This document shows positions 35,601-47,789 of a stretch of DNA of 64,000 bases, piece after piece (within the stretch, counting starts at the first letter, position 1; every line of letters begins with the position of its first letter). Source of the DNA: Paragordius varius (lineage: Eukaryota; Nematomorpha); NCBI GenBank assembly GCA_964247055.1, contig OZ176050.1, positions 9,486,001 through 9,550,000 on the forward strand, read 5' to 3'. The position numbers were made by a program, and so were the translations under genes. Under the pieces are notes generated by a model, which made no database searches, was not told the DNA's origin, and saw only the letters and a program-made list of their open reading frames with translations.

Positions 35601-36279
35601 ATAACATATATAATTCAATTTTTGTGCACATCTACACATCTTTTTATTACTGTAGAATGAGAGCTTAAAGACTCTTTATGAGGCCCATTTGAAATTGGAA
35701 TTTTTTGATCATTTAAAATCCGCCAAGGGTGATCAAGCCTTTTTTAATTCATATCAGCTTTGCCTCAACCCATGTAAATAGGATCCCACATTTTGAGCCA
35801 AAAATTGTTAGGGCCATACAGTTTTAATAATGAATTTTTTTCATTTTAAGGATTGCTTCAAATTTAAATGAGCCTTTTAATTAAATACTGGTTAGCCCCA
35901 CCCTCTTATGGAAATGGGTTTTTTGAATAATTATTGGCTTTAGCGAATTCCGGAAAATGTGAAGCCTTTTAAAATTTAATAAGATATTTTTTAATTGTTT
36001 CAGAAATTCGCAGAGTTATTAATAAGCATTTTAGTTCAGCGCCCCATCACCCGTGTGAACATCGGAGTTTTTTTCTAAAAAAGTCAGTTTTTGGAAAACG
36101 AGTAAGCCGAATCGATTTCAAAAGTGGAATTTCGGCCTTTATTAATGCGCCGTTATGTATTTGTCCTCGATTTAACCATACACAACTCGTGTAAATACGA
36201 GTTTTCGAATAGTGTCCAATTCGAGATCAATATCTTTTTATTTTTATAAATGCACCGAGGGACTGAGTCACTGCTGTAG
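35601..36279. other. intergenic, possible decayed repeat
   Basis: No gene. Short phrases such as CTAAAAAAGTCAGTTTTTGG and GGAAAACGAGTAAGCCGAAT resemble the Helitron 5' region in style but not closely enough to assign. A 6-bp-stem hairpin (ACTCGT-ACGAGT) lies near 36187-36204. Confidence 0.35.
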
Positions 36280-36640
36280 AGAAATGTTGGTGAGCATGAT
36301 GAGTATCAAGTCATGTTTTCTCCAATTTCTAAAAAATTCATGATAATCAATACGCAGTCAATTTAATTATTTTAACCAGTTTACTAAACATACGGCTTTC
36401 ACATTAAATTCATCCTTAATCCGCCATTCGACGTTGCTCTTTGTATTTGTCGGCGGGCAAGAGCATCAGTTTTAATTGAGTTTTCACCAATAGCTGAAAA
36501 CTTAACGATAATCACACAGTGAATACCCTATTGATTTTAACCAGCTTATTAAACATAGAGCTACATAAAATTCATCCTTAATTACTCATTGAATGCTGCT
36601 CCTTATACTGAGGCGGATACGAGTATTAAGTCCCAAATAC
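36280..36640 (+). repeat. two-and-a-part tandem units of about 165 bp
   Basis: The series GATAATCAATACGCAGTCAA, TTTTAACCAGTTTACTAAAC, TTAAATTCATCCTTAAT, GACGTTGCTC recurs as GATAATCACACAGTGAATAC, TTTTAACCAGCTTATTAAAC, ATAAAATTCATCCTTAAT, GAATGCTGCTC. A third start (GAGGCGGATACGAGTATTAA) follows. The units lie just upstream of a Penelope-like relic, whose family often carries tandem terminal repeats; a link is inference. Confidence 0.65.
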
Positions 36641-36774
36641 AGAATTTGCTCTTAAACATTAGTAATAAACAAAACTAATTTTTGTTTAAATAATAATTTG
36701 AATTCTCGTAAAATTTATTGAACTATATTCGAGATATTCGATACATGGTAGTATCTTCAAAGAAATTAAGTTTG

Positions 36775-37090
36775 CTAAAATCACGTCGAGAACTTAAAAA
36801 CGAATGCACCGTATATCACAAGGAATGTAATGATTGTCCATCGCACTACATCGGACAATCCAAATAACTATTACCAAAATACGGGATACACCTTCGCCCC
36901 AGCATCCATTATAAAACAAGCCAAGTTATCTTGAAGGCTTGTTACACCCATTCAAATAAGGAAACTTATTGACAGAAGAGAAGAAAGATTAGATTTAAAT
37001 AACGTAACCAAAGCGTTTCAAAAAGTAACAAATTATTTCAAAATATTTACAAATCTATGTAAAAAAAAGAGAAAGAAAGCCACCTGGACA
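36775..37090 (+). mobile_element. Penelope-like element, GIY-YIG endonuclease relic
   Basis: The frame from about 36780 reads NECTVYHKECNDCPSHYIGQSK before a stop, the VY-I-C--C---YIG-T signature of the GIY-YIG nuclease at the C-terminus of Penelope-like retroelements. After the stop, other frames continue with family-like pieces (HLRPSIHYK, then IRKLIDRREERLDLNN). No reverse transcriptase is seen. It is a short broken remnant with at least two frame changes. Confidence 0.65.
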
Positions 37091-38280
37091 TTGACACATT
37101 TTATATTTTTCGTCATATTCTATAATTATTTATATTTTGTATTAATTATATTTTATCAATATTATTTCTTGTTATTTCATTTTTCCATTTAAAAAGAAAC
37201 TATTATGTATCAAAAATTTTGCATATAGTTAATTTTGATAAATTTTACGAGAATTGAATATATTATTAACATAAAATATTGGTTCTCGTTGACAATTTAA
37301 CTAATTTTTTTGTTTTATCAAATTTAACCGAATAAACTTATTTTATATTATTAATTTCACCATTGACTTTCAAGCTTTCTTATAATTAAATGCACTCTAT
37401 GTATCATAATCTTATCACCATTTCCGCGAGATGCAAAGATTTTATTTTATAATTTAATGTTTACAAAGATTATCTTTACAAAATAAATATATATTGCGAA
37501 AGTAGTTTTGGATATTAATAAAATAATCTTTACGGTGAGTGTAAAATTAAGGAACGAGTTTTGAAAGATTTTTAACAACTATGCCAATGGGTCATAAATC
37601 ATAATTTCTTTTTTTCTAAGCAAACAAATGGCAAATTGCCCAGTGTTAATAAAATTTCAATACAAACTTAAATCCTTTTCAAAATTAAAAATACAATTGA
37701 AAAAAATAATAGAGCACGAACAAATATTTTATCGTAATTTTATGTGACCCAAAAACATATTATTTTTAGGGGTATATATAAAATGTTAAAGCGTAATTTT
37801 GGGTAACATAATTGTAGGATTGATTTGTAATATATTTTAACTAAATCAAATGCATTCAAAACAATTAATGAGTTGAAATATGTCAAATTTTACCAATTTT
37901 CCATTGCCGTAAAGCATATAAAACTAATGTTATACAAATTTATATCATATGTTTACGCATAAATATGATACAAAAAAATAAAAATATCAAATCATTAAAA
38001 AATTTATTATCACAAAAAGATAATCATATAAATATATGGATTATAATTACTTTAAATGACTATAATTTGGTTAATAATTGCATACCTTTTAGTGTGTGAG
38101 CATATATTATATAAATAAACAGTTTTCATTGGAGTAAATATAAATAATTATTCAAGGTTTTTTTAATAAGGAGATACTATGAAAAATATTGTTTCTACCC
38201 AAAAGTATTATAAGGTAATACCAATGTTTACTTAACCCATTTGAAATAATTTTTGTCGTTAGTAATATTTTTAAAGCACA
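37091..38280. other. intergenic downstream of GALE
   Basis: AT-rich, no gene or repeat recognised. The right part should contain the GALE 3' UTR. Confidence 0.4.
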
Positions 38281-40211
<1,931 letters not shown>

Positions 40212-40438
40212 CTAATGAATGTATATACTAAATAATTATAGATTGCTAAGGTTTTATTAATTTTTGCATAACTTTCCAATCACTAAATTTTGGACATTTT
40301 CTCTGGATAACACTTTTTCCTATGATATGTTTATCTTTTATAAAAACAACAATTAAATATCATTTAAAAAACTATATATTTAACATTTTTGATTATATTT
40401 TCGGATGTTTTGTACCTCTCAGAGCATAAACTTAATAA

Positions 40439-42222
40439 CACTTGGATTCAACATATTCATTTTAGTTCTTCGATTCATATTGGGGTAATTGGATACCCCA
40501 GGCCTTTGTAAAACAAATAATCTAAATAGACCTTTTGTTTTAAAGTTCTATCGCTTATTTTATATTTATTTATGCCTAATTAACTAAATACAACAGGAAA
40601 ATTACATTTTAATTCAAGTCTCTACATGCTTCAGACAATCGGTTTACAAATATCTATTATTTATATTTAGCATCGCCATAACAGAACGAAAAAATCTTTA
40701 AATATAAGTTTTTCTAATTTATAGCCTTATAAAGACATATACTTGAATATCCTTATATAAGATATTGGACAGTTATTGAATCTTGAAAAGCAACTATAAA
40801 ATTAGTCTTATAATTTTTGTAGACTTGCTTAAATTGAAAACATTCCACGTACTTTCTGAATATTTAGGCTTACTATAAAATAGTATAAATATCATGAAAG
40901 AAACAGAATCATATACACCAAGATGGTTTTGTCAACAGGTCATCAAAATTTATATAAATCTTGATCTCCCAGAATAATTCTGAATAATTTTATATTTGAT
41001 GCTTTATATCTAATCATGTATTTTTATTTATTCTACGTCAAAATAAATCAAAACTTGCTTTTTGCCTTCTAGAAGTAAATCGTTTATTATTAGGTAAGTG
41101 AAACTTACCGCGGCCCGGGCTCTATTTTAATGCCAATTATTAGAATTTTTTTTGTGATTGTTTCAAAAATAATGCCAATTTCTCATTTTTAAACCCTTCA
41201 AAATTTATCTGGTTTAATAGGTGTTAAATTCGATCCAAATATTTAAATTTATAAAGTGATCTTGTTTTGTCTCAGCTTGCATCAAGGCACATTAAAATAA
41301 CAATTATTTTTAATGAGATTTGTCAAGAAGGATAATCACAACGGATTCCGATTTAGCATTGATCGATAAATATAGTGTAAAAATATCTTAATTCCAAATA
41401 ATTTATTTAGATTATTTTCATAGTTTGTGCAAACAATTTAAGAGGATCGCAATATACAGATTTTTTGTGAACAGATTTTCTATGAAAATTGCACCTTGTA
41501 GAATATATAAGTATATATATCTTTTTGGCATATTAATATTATTGCAAACCGTTATAAAGCCGAAAAAGATTATTTATAAGAACATGTATGATTTGCGCAA
41601 GCCCATAGCAATCAAGATACCTAAATTTGCATATAGATAATAATATACCTATCAAAGTCTTCTATGTTCAAATCTATTTTTCCGATTTTCATAATCAAAT
41701 TTTTTACGTCATAGGTTATGATAGAATTAAATGTTGTAATTGGGTGGTGGATAATTGATTTGAGCCCGGGGATAAAACGACTTATATTGGATTGCTAATT
41801 TTTCCATTATATTATAACTAAATAAAATAATTTTATACCTGACTTTGAAGATGAGGAGTCATCCACATTATAATCTCTGCTACTATCAAAATTATCTGAA
41901 TAATCTTCCATAACAACAAAATAAATGCTTCGTAACGGAAAACACTTTAAATGATATGTTTACAGAAGGTGGGATTGTGTATACTTTAAAAATAATATGT
42001 ATTCTGGTAAAAAAATTCAAAAATAATTCTGGCCCCAACCGATTCGAGATGAGATTTTTTTTCAAAACTAAATTTCATTAAGTAATTTTGATTTAATTAT
42101 ATATTTTTTATAAAGATGGAAACATAAATTTAAATTAGGACCATTCTATTGGGTAGTTTTTTTAAAAACACTAATTTGAAAAAGGTCTGGGGTATTTAGA
42201 TACCCCAATTTAAATCGAAGTG
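40439..42222. mobile_element. TTAA-flanked element, copy III, enlarged or interrupted
   Basis: The left end is CACTTGGATTCAACATATTC with GGGGTAATTGGATACCCC inside; the preceding tetramer is ATAA, a likely mutated TTAA. The right end has GGGGTATTTAGATACCCC and TTAA at 42223-42226. The ends correspond to those of copy II in reverse orientation, but they are 1784 bp apart instead of 580. The surplus of about 1.2 kb lies between 40650 and 42050; it contains CCCGGGCTC at about 41117 and its complement at about 41763, hinting at a nested inverted-repeat element. No transposase is recognised. Confidence 0.55.
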
Positions 42223-42226
42223 TTAA

Positions 42227-43077
42227 TCAACTGTTTTAAAAAGATATTTGGACAATTTATTTGAACCTTGATCTTTTATAGTAAAAATCTTATATTTACC
42301 CTCTTTTACTTATTGAACCAATGATATAGATTTAAAACCCGACTAAGATAAACACTGATTCTGATATCAATAAACATTAAAAATAGATAAAATTCAAAAA
42401 CTTTATACGACACAATTATTTTTATGCTGTTTTAGTGAAAAAAAGTTTCAATAAAGCGGCAAAAAGTCAGCATTAAGACAATATTTAATTTTTTTATAAA
42501 AAATATCCACCCAAAAAACTAAATGGATATTAAATTTGGTTAAATATCTTTAAAAATAAAATGGCCCCATAAAGTAATGAAGTGTTGCATTTGGGTTTTA
42601 TCCAAACTTTAGAGTTTATATGTCACAAAATAATGAGAATAATAAAATATTATAGGGAATGAGCATTAAAATCAATACCTTTATTAATATATTTTAGGAA
42701 ATTCAAACCATAAAAATATTCTAAAAAAATTCATACATATAGTTTATGTAATGAAACCTTTTATCCTTTTATAAAAATAATCATGTCTACTATTGATATA
42801 TGGTTTTTTAGAAATAGATTGCTTAAAAAGTGCTATTCATATATTTTTGCTTTAATTTGGTCCATAAGAATATACTGTATCAAGGTGTATCAAGAAAAGG
42901 GTGTAGCAGACCCACGTCGCCACTGTCCACAAAAGACGTCCCTTGCTGTCCTTCCATACACCAGTCAATGGTAGTTTAGTGACAGCCGTCTAGTTGCGTC
43001 AGGGGTGGGTAACTGTAATAATTTAACAATATATATTTTGTCGGATTTAACCATATGCTTCGTGTCACTGCAAAATT
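42227..43077. other. TMED2 upstream region
   Basis: AT-rich to about 42890, then a less AT-rich stretch (about 42890-43015) just ahead of the TMED2 start codon. That stretch may be promoter or 5' UTR. It contains CAGGGGTGGGTAACTG, which resembles a hAT end, but no partner end or duplication was found. Confidence 0.4.
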
Positions 43078-43796
43078 ATGGTAAACGTGCATTTCTTGCT
43101 CTCCGTGGTCTTTGCCACCTTACCATTTGCACATTCCTTTTTCAAACATATTGATGCCAATGAAGAATATACTATGTTTTTGGATCTACATCAAAACCAA
43201 AAATTTGACCTAATATATGAAGTTGTAGATGGTGGCTTTTTAGATATTGATGTCAAGGTTTTAAATTTTTAAATATTTAATGTATCCATTATACAATATT
43301 TATCCTTATTTATTATATACTGTAGGTTACAGATCCTGCTAATAGGACTCTATATCAAGCATCAAGAGAGTCAAATAACAAGTTAAAGTTTTCAGCCAAT
43401 ATGGATGGAATGTATTACCTAACTTTCAGTAATAAAATGTCAACCATGACCCCTAAAATTGTTTTATTTAACTTTGAATCGGAAGAAACTCGAAATTTAA
43501 CACGAGAGTCAGATGGTTTAATTATAATTAATTTTAGATGAAAAACATCGCAAACTTGCTGATATGTTGCAAGAACTTGGATTAAATCTTGAAAATGTCA
43601 AACGGGATCAAGACTTTATGGAGGCCAGGGATAAAATTCACAGATCAAGTTTAAAAATATTAATAATGTAGTTAATGAAAATACTAATTCAAGGGTAGTT
43701 ATGTGGTCCCTTTTTGAATCATTGGTACTTATCGCTATGACAGTTGGTCAAGTGTATTACCTTAAAAGATTTTTTGAAGTGCGCCGAGTTATATAA
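43078..43796 (+). CDS. TMED2: p24 family cargo receptor TMED2
   Basis: Type I membrane protein of COPI/COPII vesicles in the early secretory pathway. Exons 43078-43257, 43326-43515, 43538-43648 and 43672-43796 join in phase to 201 residues, the same as human TMED2. Residues 1-20 are the signal peptide. The GOLD domain follows ([30 protein letters not shown]), then a coiled coil, [14 protein letters not shown] leading into the membrane span, and the cytosolic tail [13 protein letters not shown] with the FF and basic sorting signals. The two GOLD-domain cysteines that form a disulphide in the family are both replaced (EEYTMF for EECFF; YYLTFSN for YKFCFSN). Introns are 68, 22 and 23 nt. A run of TAAATAAA overlaps the stop codon and can serve as polyadenylation signal. 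Confidence 0.97.
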
Positions 43797-44044
43797 ATAA
43801 ATAAATTTTTGTACAGAACTTTCATGATTTATTTTATACAGTGGAACCTCTTATACCAACACTGCACATAATTTTTCCAAAAAATGTCATATTTATTTTG
43901 TCATTTATTATGAAATAACGGGGAAAACGGCGGTTTTATGCGAAGATTAATGCCCTTTCAAAATTTTCTTTTTATTTAGCGTTGTTTTTTGAGCATAGCA
44001 AAACTATACTTTAATTAAATAATTAAATTTTCAATGATGTGGTG

Positions 44045-44480
44045 TATCAAGACTGAATATAGATAGATATATGGCGATTGTCAGGAGACCCCTTGGCACG
44101 TTGTGACCATGTTTATGTGTTTGATCATTGCATTGAAGAATTTTTTGTTTAACCAATACACGGCTTTTATGTTTTTGTTCTGCAGGTCTTGGGAAATGTT
44201 ATTGCTGGACGGTGTTGTTGTTTGGCTTAAAATTTATTATTTTTATCCAATTATCATTAACTAATCTTTGTATGTGACCGTAGTAGCCGAGTCTACGGAT
44301 CTTGGATGTATTTTGAGATTGGTAGGGTATTTCTTTTTTTATCATTTTAAGAAACTGTTCTCTTAATGTATTGTTTTTTGTTTCATATTGTCAAGCATAT
44401 TCCTTAGTGTTTTGTTCATTTATGTCTCACAGTCATATGTTATTGTAGTCCCAAGGCCAACGCTGATAACACTGCTCAAC
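44045..44480 (-). mobile_element. LINE C-terminal fragment
   Basis: The minus strand reads SKIRRLGYYGHIQRLVNDNW, the R-R--GH--R motif of LINE C-termini, followed by IKIINF. The same arrangement occurs at about 50330 in the larger LINE here (RNRLRYYVHFQHMNSHNW). Flanking text is too decayed to extend. The interval 43797-44044 before it shows nothing. Confidence 0.45.
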
Positions 44481-44751
44481 AAGGTTTTGCACCACCCCAT
44501 TATTTTTGCATTTTCTGATACCTAATGGCATGGAAAGGCCAAAACAAAAAAGAAAATCGAGGCCACCAATAGGATTTTTCTGAAATTTAATTTTTAAATT
44601 TGTATTTAATTTAAAAATAACAATCATTCCTCGTGTATATATGTTTAAATATTCAAACGAACAAGTCGATACAAATATTCCATGCATGAATAACAAAATT
44701 CTAGGCATTAAATAAGATACTAAACAATCTAAGAGCCAAAGTATTAAAAAT

Positions 44752-45003
44752 CTAAAAGGGGCTTATGTATAGTGTGATAGATCCGGGCGGCTGCACAAGC
44801 TCTGCATATCCCCCAAGCGATCCAATTATGCCAGATATGGCAAAGATAACAATAAGTAATCGTAAAGCCCGATAAAAGAGACTTGCAAGCAAAATCCAGG
44901 CAAATTGACATGTCAAATTAACCAATTCACAGAATAAAGTTAGATAAATTCTACAATTAAATTGAATAAAAAGATTAGGTAAATACAAATGGTCCAATCC
45001 CAT
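44752..45003 (-). other. unrecognised hydrophobic open frame of 83 codons
   Basis: Less AT-rich than its surroundings. The translation has hydrophobic stretches (WILLASLFYRALRLLIVIFA, then SGIIGSLGGYAELVQPPG) that could be membrane spans. I recognise no family and find no convincing partner exons, so it may be chance or an exon of an unknown gene. The area 44480-45595 shows nothing else. Confidence 0.15.
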
Positions 45004-45595
45004 AATAGTAAATTCTACTAAAAGTGGCTAAACAACATCCATCTGTAATTAAAAATACAAAACAATCAATAATTTTAAAAAATAAATTATATCCACTAGG
45101 TATAAATAAAGTATTTTTTGTAAGAACCAACTCAAGAAAAAAAGCCTAATAAGTACTCGAAAGGACGAAAACTAACAAAAAAATATAGCCTATCTAAAAG
45201 CCGAAGGTTTAAACCATAGAATGCCTTTTTTAGTATTTTTTTAAAAATTTTTTATATGTATTAAAAATTCACTTGAAAGAAAAAGACTAAATTTTGACGT
45301 TTAAGTCCGTACTATTTTTTTCTCTCTGATATTTAAATGATATATTTATATTCAAAAGATAGAGTTTAAAACGCTTTATTTGATGATATTAAGTTTATAA
45401 TATAATAACATTTTTTTATAAAGTTATATTTAATTTTCTCTCGATTTTCTCTTGTTTTTGAAAAATTGAAAAACCTATAATATTTCAAAATTCTGATTGG
45501 CGGGATCAAAAATTTTTTCACATTCGGTTTTAAAACACTGAAATTAGTCATAATTTAAAGGTTTGAGTGGTGGTGCTAAAAAATGTCTAAATTTG

Positions 45596-46645
45596 TCGAC
45601 TAGTGTAATTGATAGGGGCTGATTACCAATCTTTATTTTCTAGTTTAAGATATATAAACTTTTATTTTTGAATCATTCTTTGGAAATTTTTTAAACTTTG
45701 ATGATAAATATTTAGCAATTGGGTAACGACGAGAGTATATAACACAACGGTTTCTTTGATTTTTTTTCTTTGTTTTGCTCATTAAGGGTTTCTTAGGAAT
45801 TCTTATATTAGTGGTTTCATGATGATTATTTTTAATTTAATTTTTACTGTTTGTTTATATTTTTAATTGTATCTCCTGATGATGCCTATGGCGAAAATTT
45901 GAAAACCAATAAAACGGTATCTTATGACGATATTCACATTACAATTAATTCACTATGGTTAATATTGTGGATTGCTTTCTATATGTATGTCACGAGCTTA
46001 AAATGTATTGTTGCAAATTCCAGCTACGCAAGACCCGACTCTGACAAGACTACTTGCCAATTATTGTGGGACAATGACATCCTGGGAAGCAATGTTGGAG
46101 TGGCTGATATTTGAGTAGGGCTCGTTCCCAATCTTCGACATCTCTTTTGATAGGAGAAACTTAGCTCAAGCGAGGTCAACGGCCACTTATCTTGGGTTAG
46201 TGTCCAGTTGAGGGTACAGCTGAATCATGGTCGAATGAAGGGGTAACGTTGACACTTGTGATGTCGAATATCACCAAAATTGGGCTCCTTAAAGACCCCC
46301 TTTTTACCAATGATAAGATCTTGACTCTACATTTTACTTGACATAGACCTTTGACATTACTTTAAGGAGTAAGGACCATTACTGTTTGTACAGTTATTTA
46401 AAATCAAATATTGCTTTTACATACCTAACACGGTAATTCGTTTAATATATATATGGCTTTTTAACCATGCTAAGTTGCATTAACACACCTAACATAAAGC
46501 ATTCATTTATGTGTGTGGATAGTAACATCAAACTTAAACTATGAGTTTTCCCGCTCTGAAGTCTGATGCATAACGGATGAGTATGGAATGTCTTGACGGC
46601 ACCGACGACCGTCCGGTTCTACACCCTTTACTTGTTTATATTTTG
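45596..46645. repeat. unidentified ~1-kb dispersed repeat, copy 2
   Basis: Sister of 23583-24760 with the same order of blocks. A partial unit (GGGGCTGATTACCAATCTT, 45614) and a fuller unit (GTGGCTGATATTTGAGTAGG, 46099) again lie about 485 bp apart. Between them, CTGATGATGCCTATGGCGAAA at 45876-45896 resembles a hammerhead ribozyme core (CUGAUGA, stem, GAAA); the equivalent site in copy 1 is mutated. Class unknown. Confidence 0.55.
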
Positions 46646-46724
46646 TTTTTGAAATATGTTTACATTGGTTATACCTAATAATGTTTTAATATTCATATAT
46701 CTTTTAATATGCTATACATATGAT

Positions 46725-47725
46725 AGATACTCCTTACTCAGCATCTATCATCAAAGAAACGCTTGACTAAAATTTTTGCCTTTTAACAGGCAATACGAAA
46801 AATCTTTCTCGAATTTTTACAGTCTCATACCGTGGGCAAAAAAATACAATCAAAAAAATATTTTTGTGGACTTTGTTTTTTTTGAAAAAAATGGCATTTT
46901 ACGGGGGGAGCGGGTAAAAAGAGGGCCTAAATCAAAAAAGTGACTCGACTATGTTCGGCGCAATCGAAAATAAGTAAACAAAAATCATATTTGAAATTGA
47001 ATGATCGAACACGTTCTCCAAAAAATTGACTTAACCCATTTTTCACACGGGGTGGGCCCAAACTGGGGACCTAATTCCAAAAAAGGGCGAAGCTATTGTC
47101 GGGGCATTCATTAATGATTAAATTTTTTCGATGTTTGGATTTGAATGGCTTCACCGGTTTTCCGGAAACAGATCACAAAGTTATATGAAAAATCAGTTTT
47201 TAGCGGGTAGCTCCTTACCCTGCAGCTATCATCAAATAAACGGTGGACTAAAATTTTTGCCTTTTAATAGTAAATACGTGGAATCTTTATTGAATTTTTA
47301 CGGTTTCATACCTAGGGCGAAAAATCGATTTAAAAAATTATTTTTGTGGACTTTGTTTTTTGAAAAAAAATGGCATTTTACGGGGGGAGCGGGTAAAAAG
47401 AGGGCCTAAATCAAAAAAGTGACTCGACTATGTTCGGCGCAATCGAAAATAAGTAAACAAAAATCATATTTGAAATTGAATGGTCCAACACGTTCTCCGG
47501 AAAATTGTCTCAAAAACACGATTTTGTGGACTTCTGTTTTTAAAAAAAACTCGTTTTTCATAGGGGTGGGCCCGAACTGGGGGCCTATTTCAAAAAAAGG
47601 GCGAAGCTATTGTCGGGACATTTATTAATGATTATATTTTTTCGATATTTGGATTTGATTGGGTCTACCGGTTTTCCTGTACCAGATCACAAAGCCAGCA
47701 TTTTCTATATTTATAAATATATAGA
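46725..47725 (-). mobile_element. tandem-duplicated Helitron 5' portion
   Basis: Two successive copies of the terminal 5' part of the Helitron, offset by 480 bp. The right one ends properly in ATATAGA at 47725 followed by host T. The left one is cut just before the terminus at about 47180. A stretch of about 120 bp (46891-47010 and 47371-47490) is identical between them as far as I can read, so the duplication is recent compared with the age of the family. Confidence 0.8.
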
Positions 47726-47789
47726 TTTCAAAAACAATAATTAATAAATTAGGTACAATAACAACCAAAAATAAAAATGAGATACAAGA

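Noticed and set aside
36280-36330. hammerhead-like TGATGAG near a Penelope relic
   Set aside because: The GAAA half and a pairing stem II are missing, so the match is only to a short common string.
41840-41911. short minus-strand exon in the enlarged TTAA element
   Set aside because: An apparent acidic reading followed by a splice donor depended on the frame chosen and did not hold on recounting.
42990-43020. hAT end (CAGGGGTGGG) before TMED2
   Set aside because: No second end and no target duplication could be found nearby.
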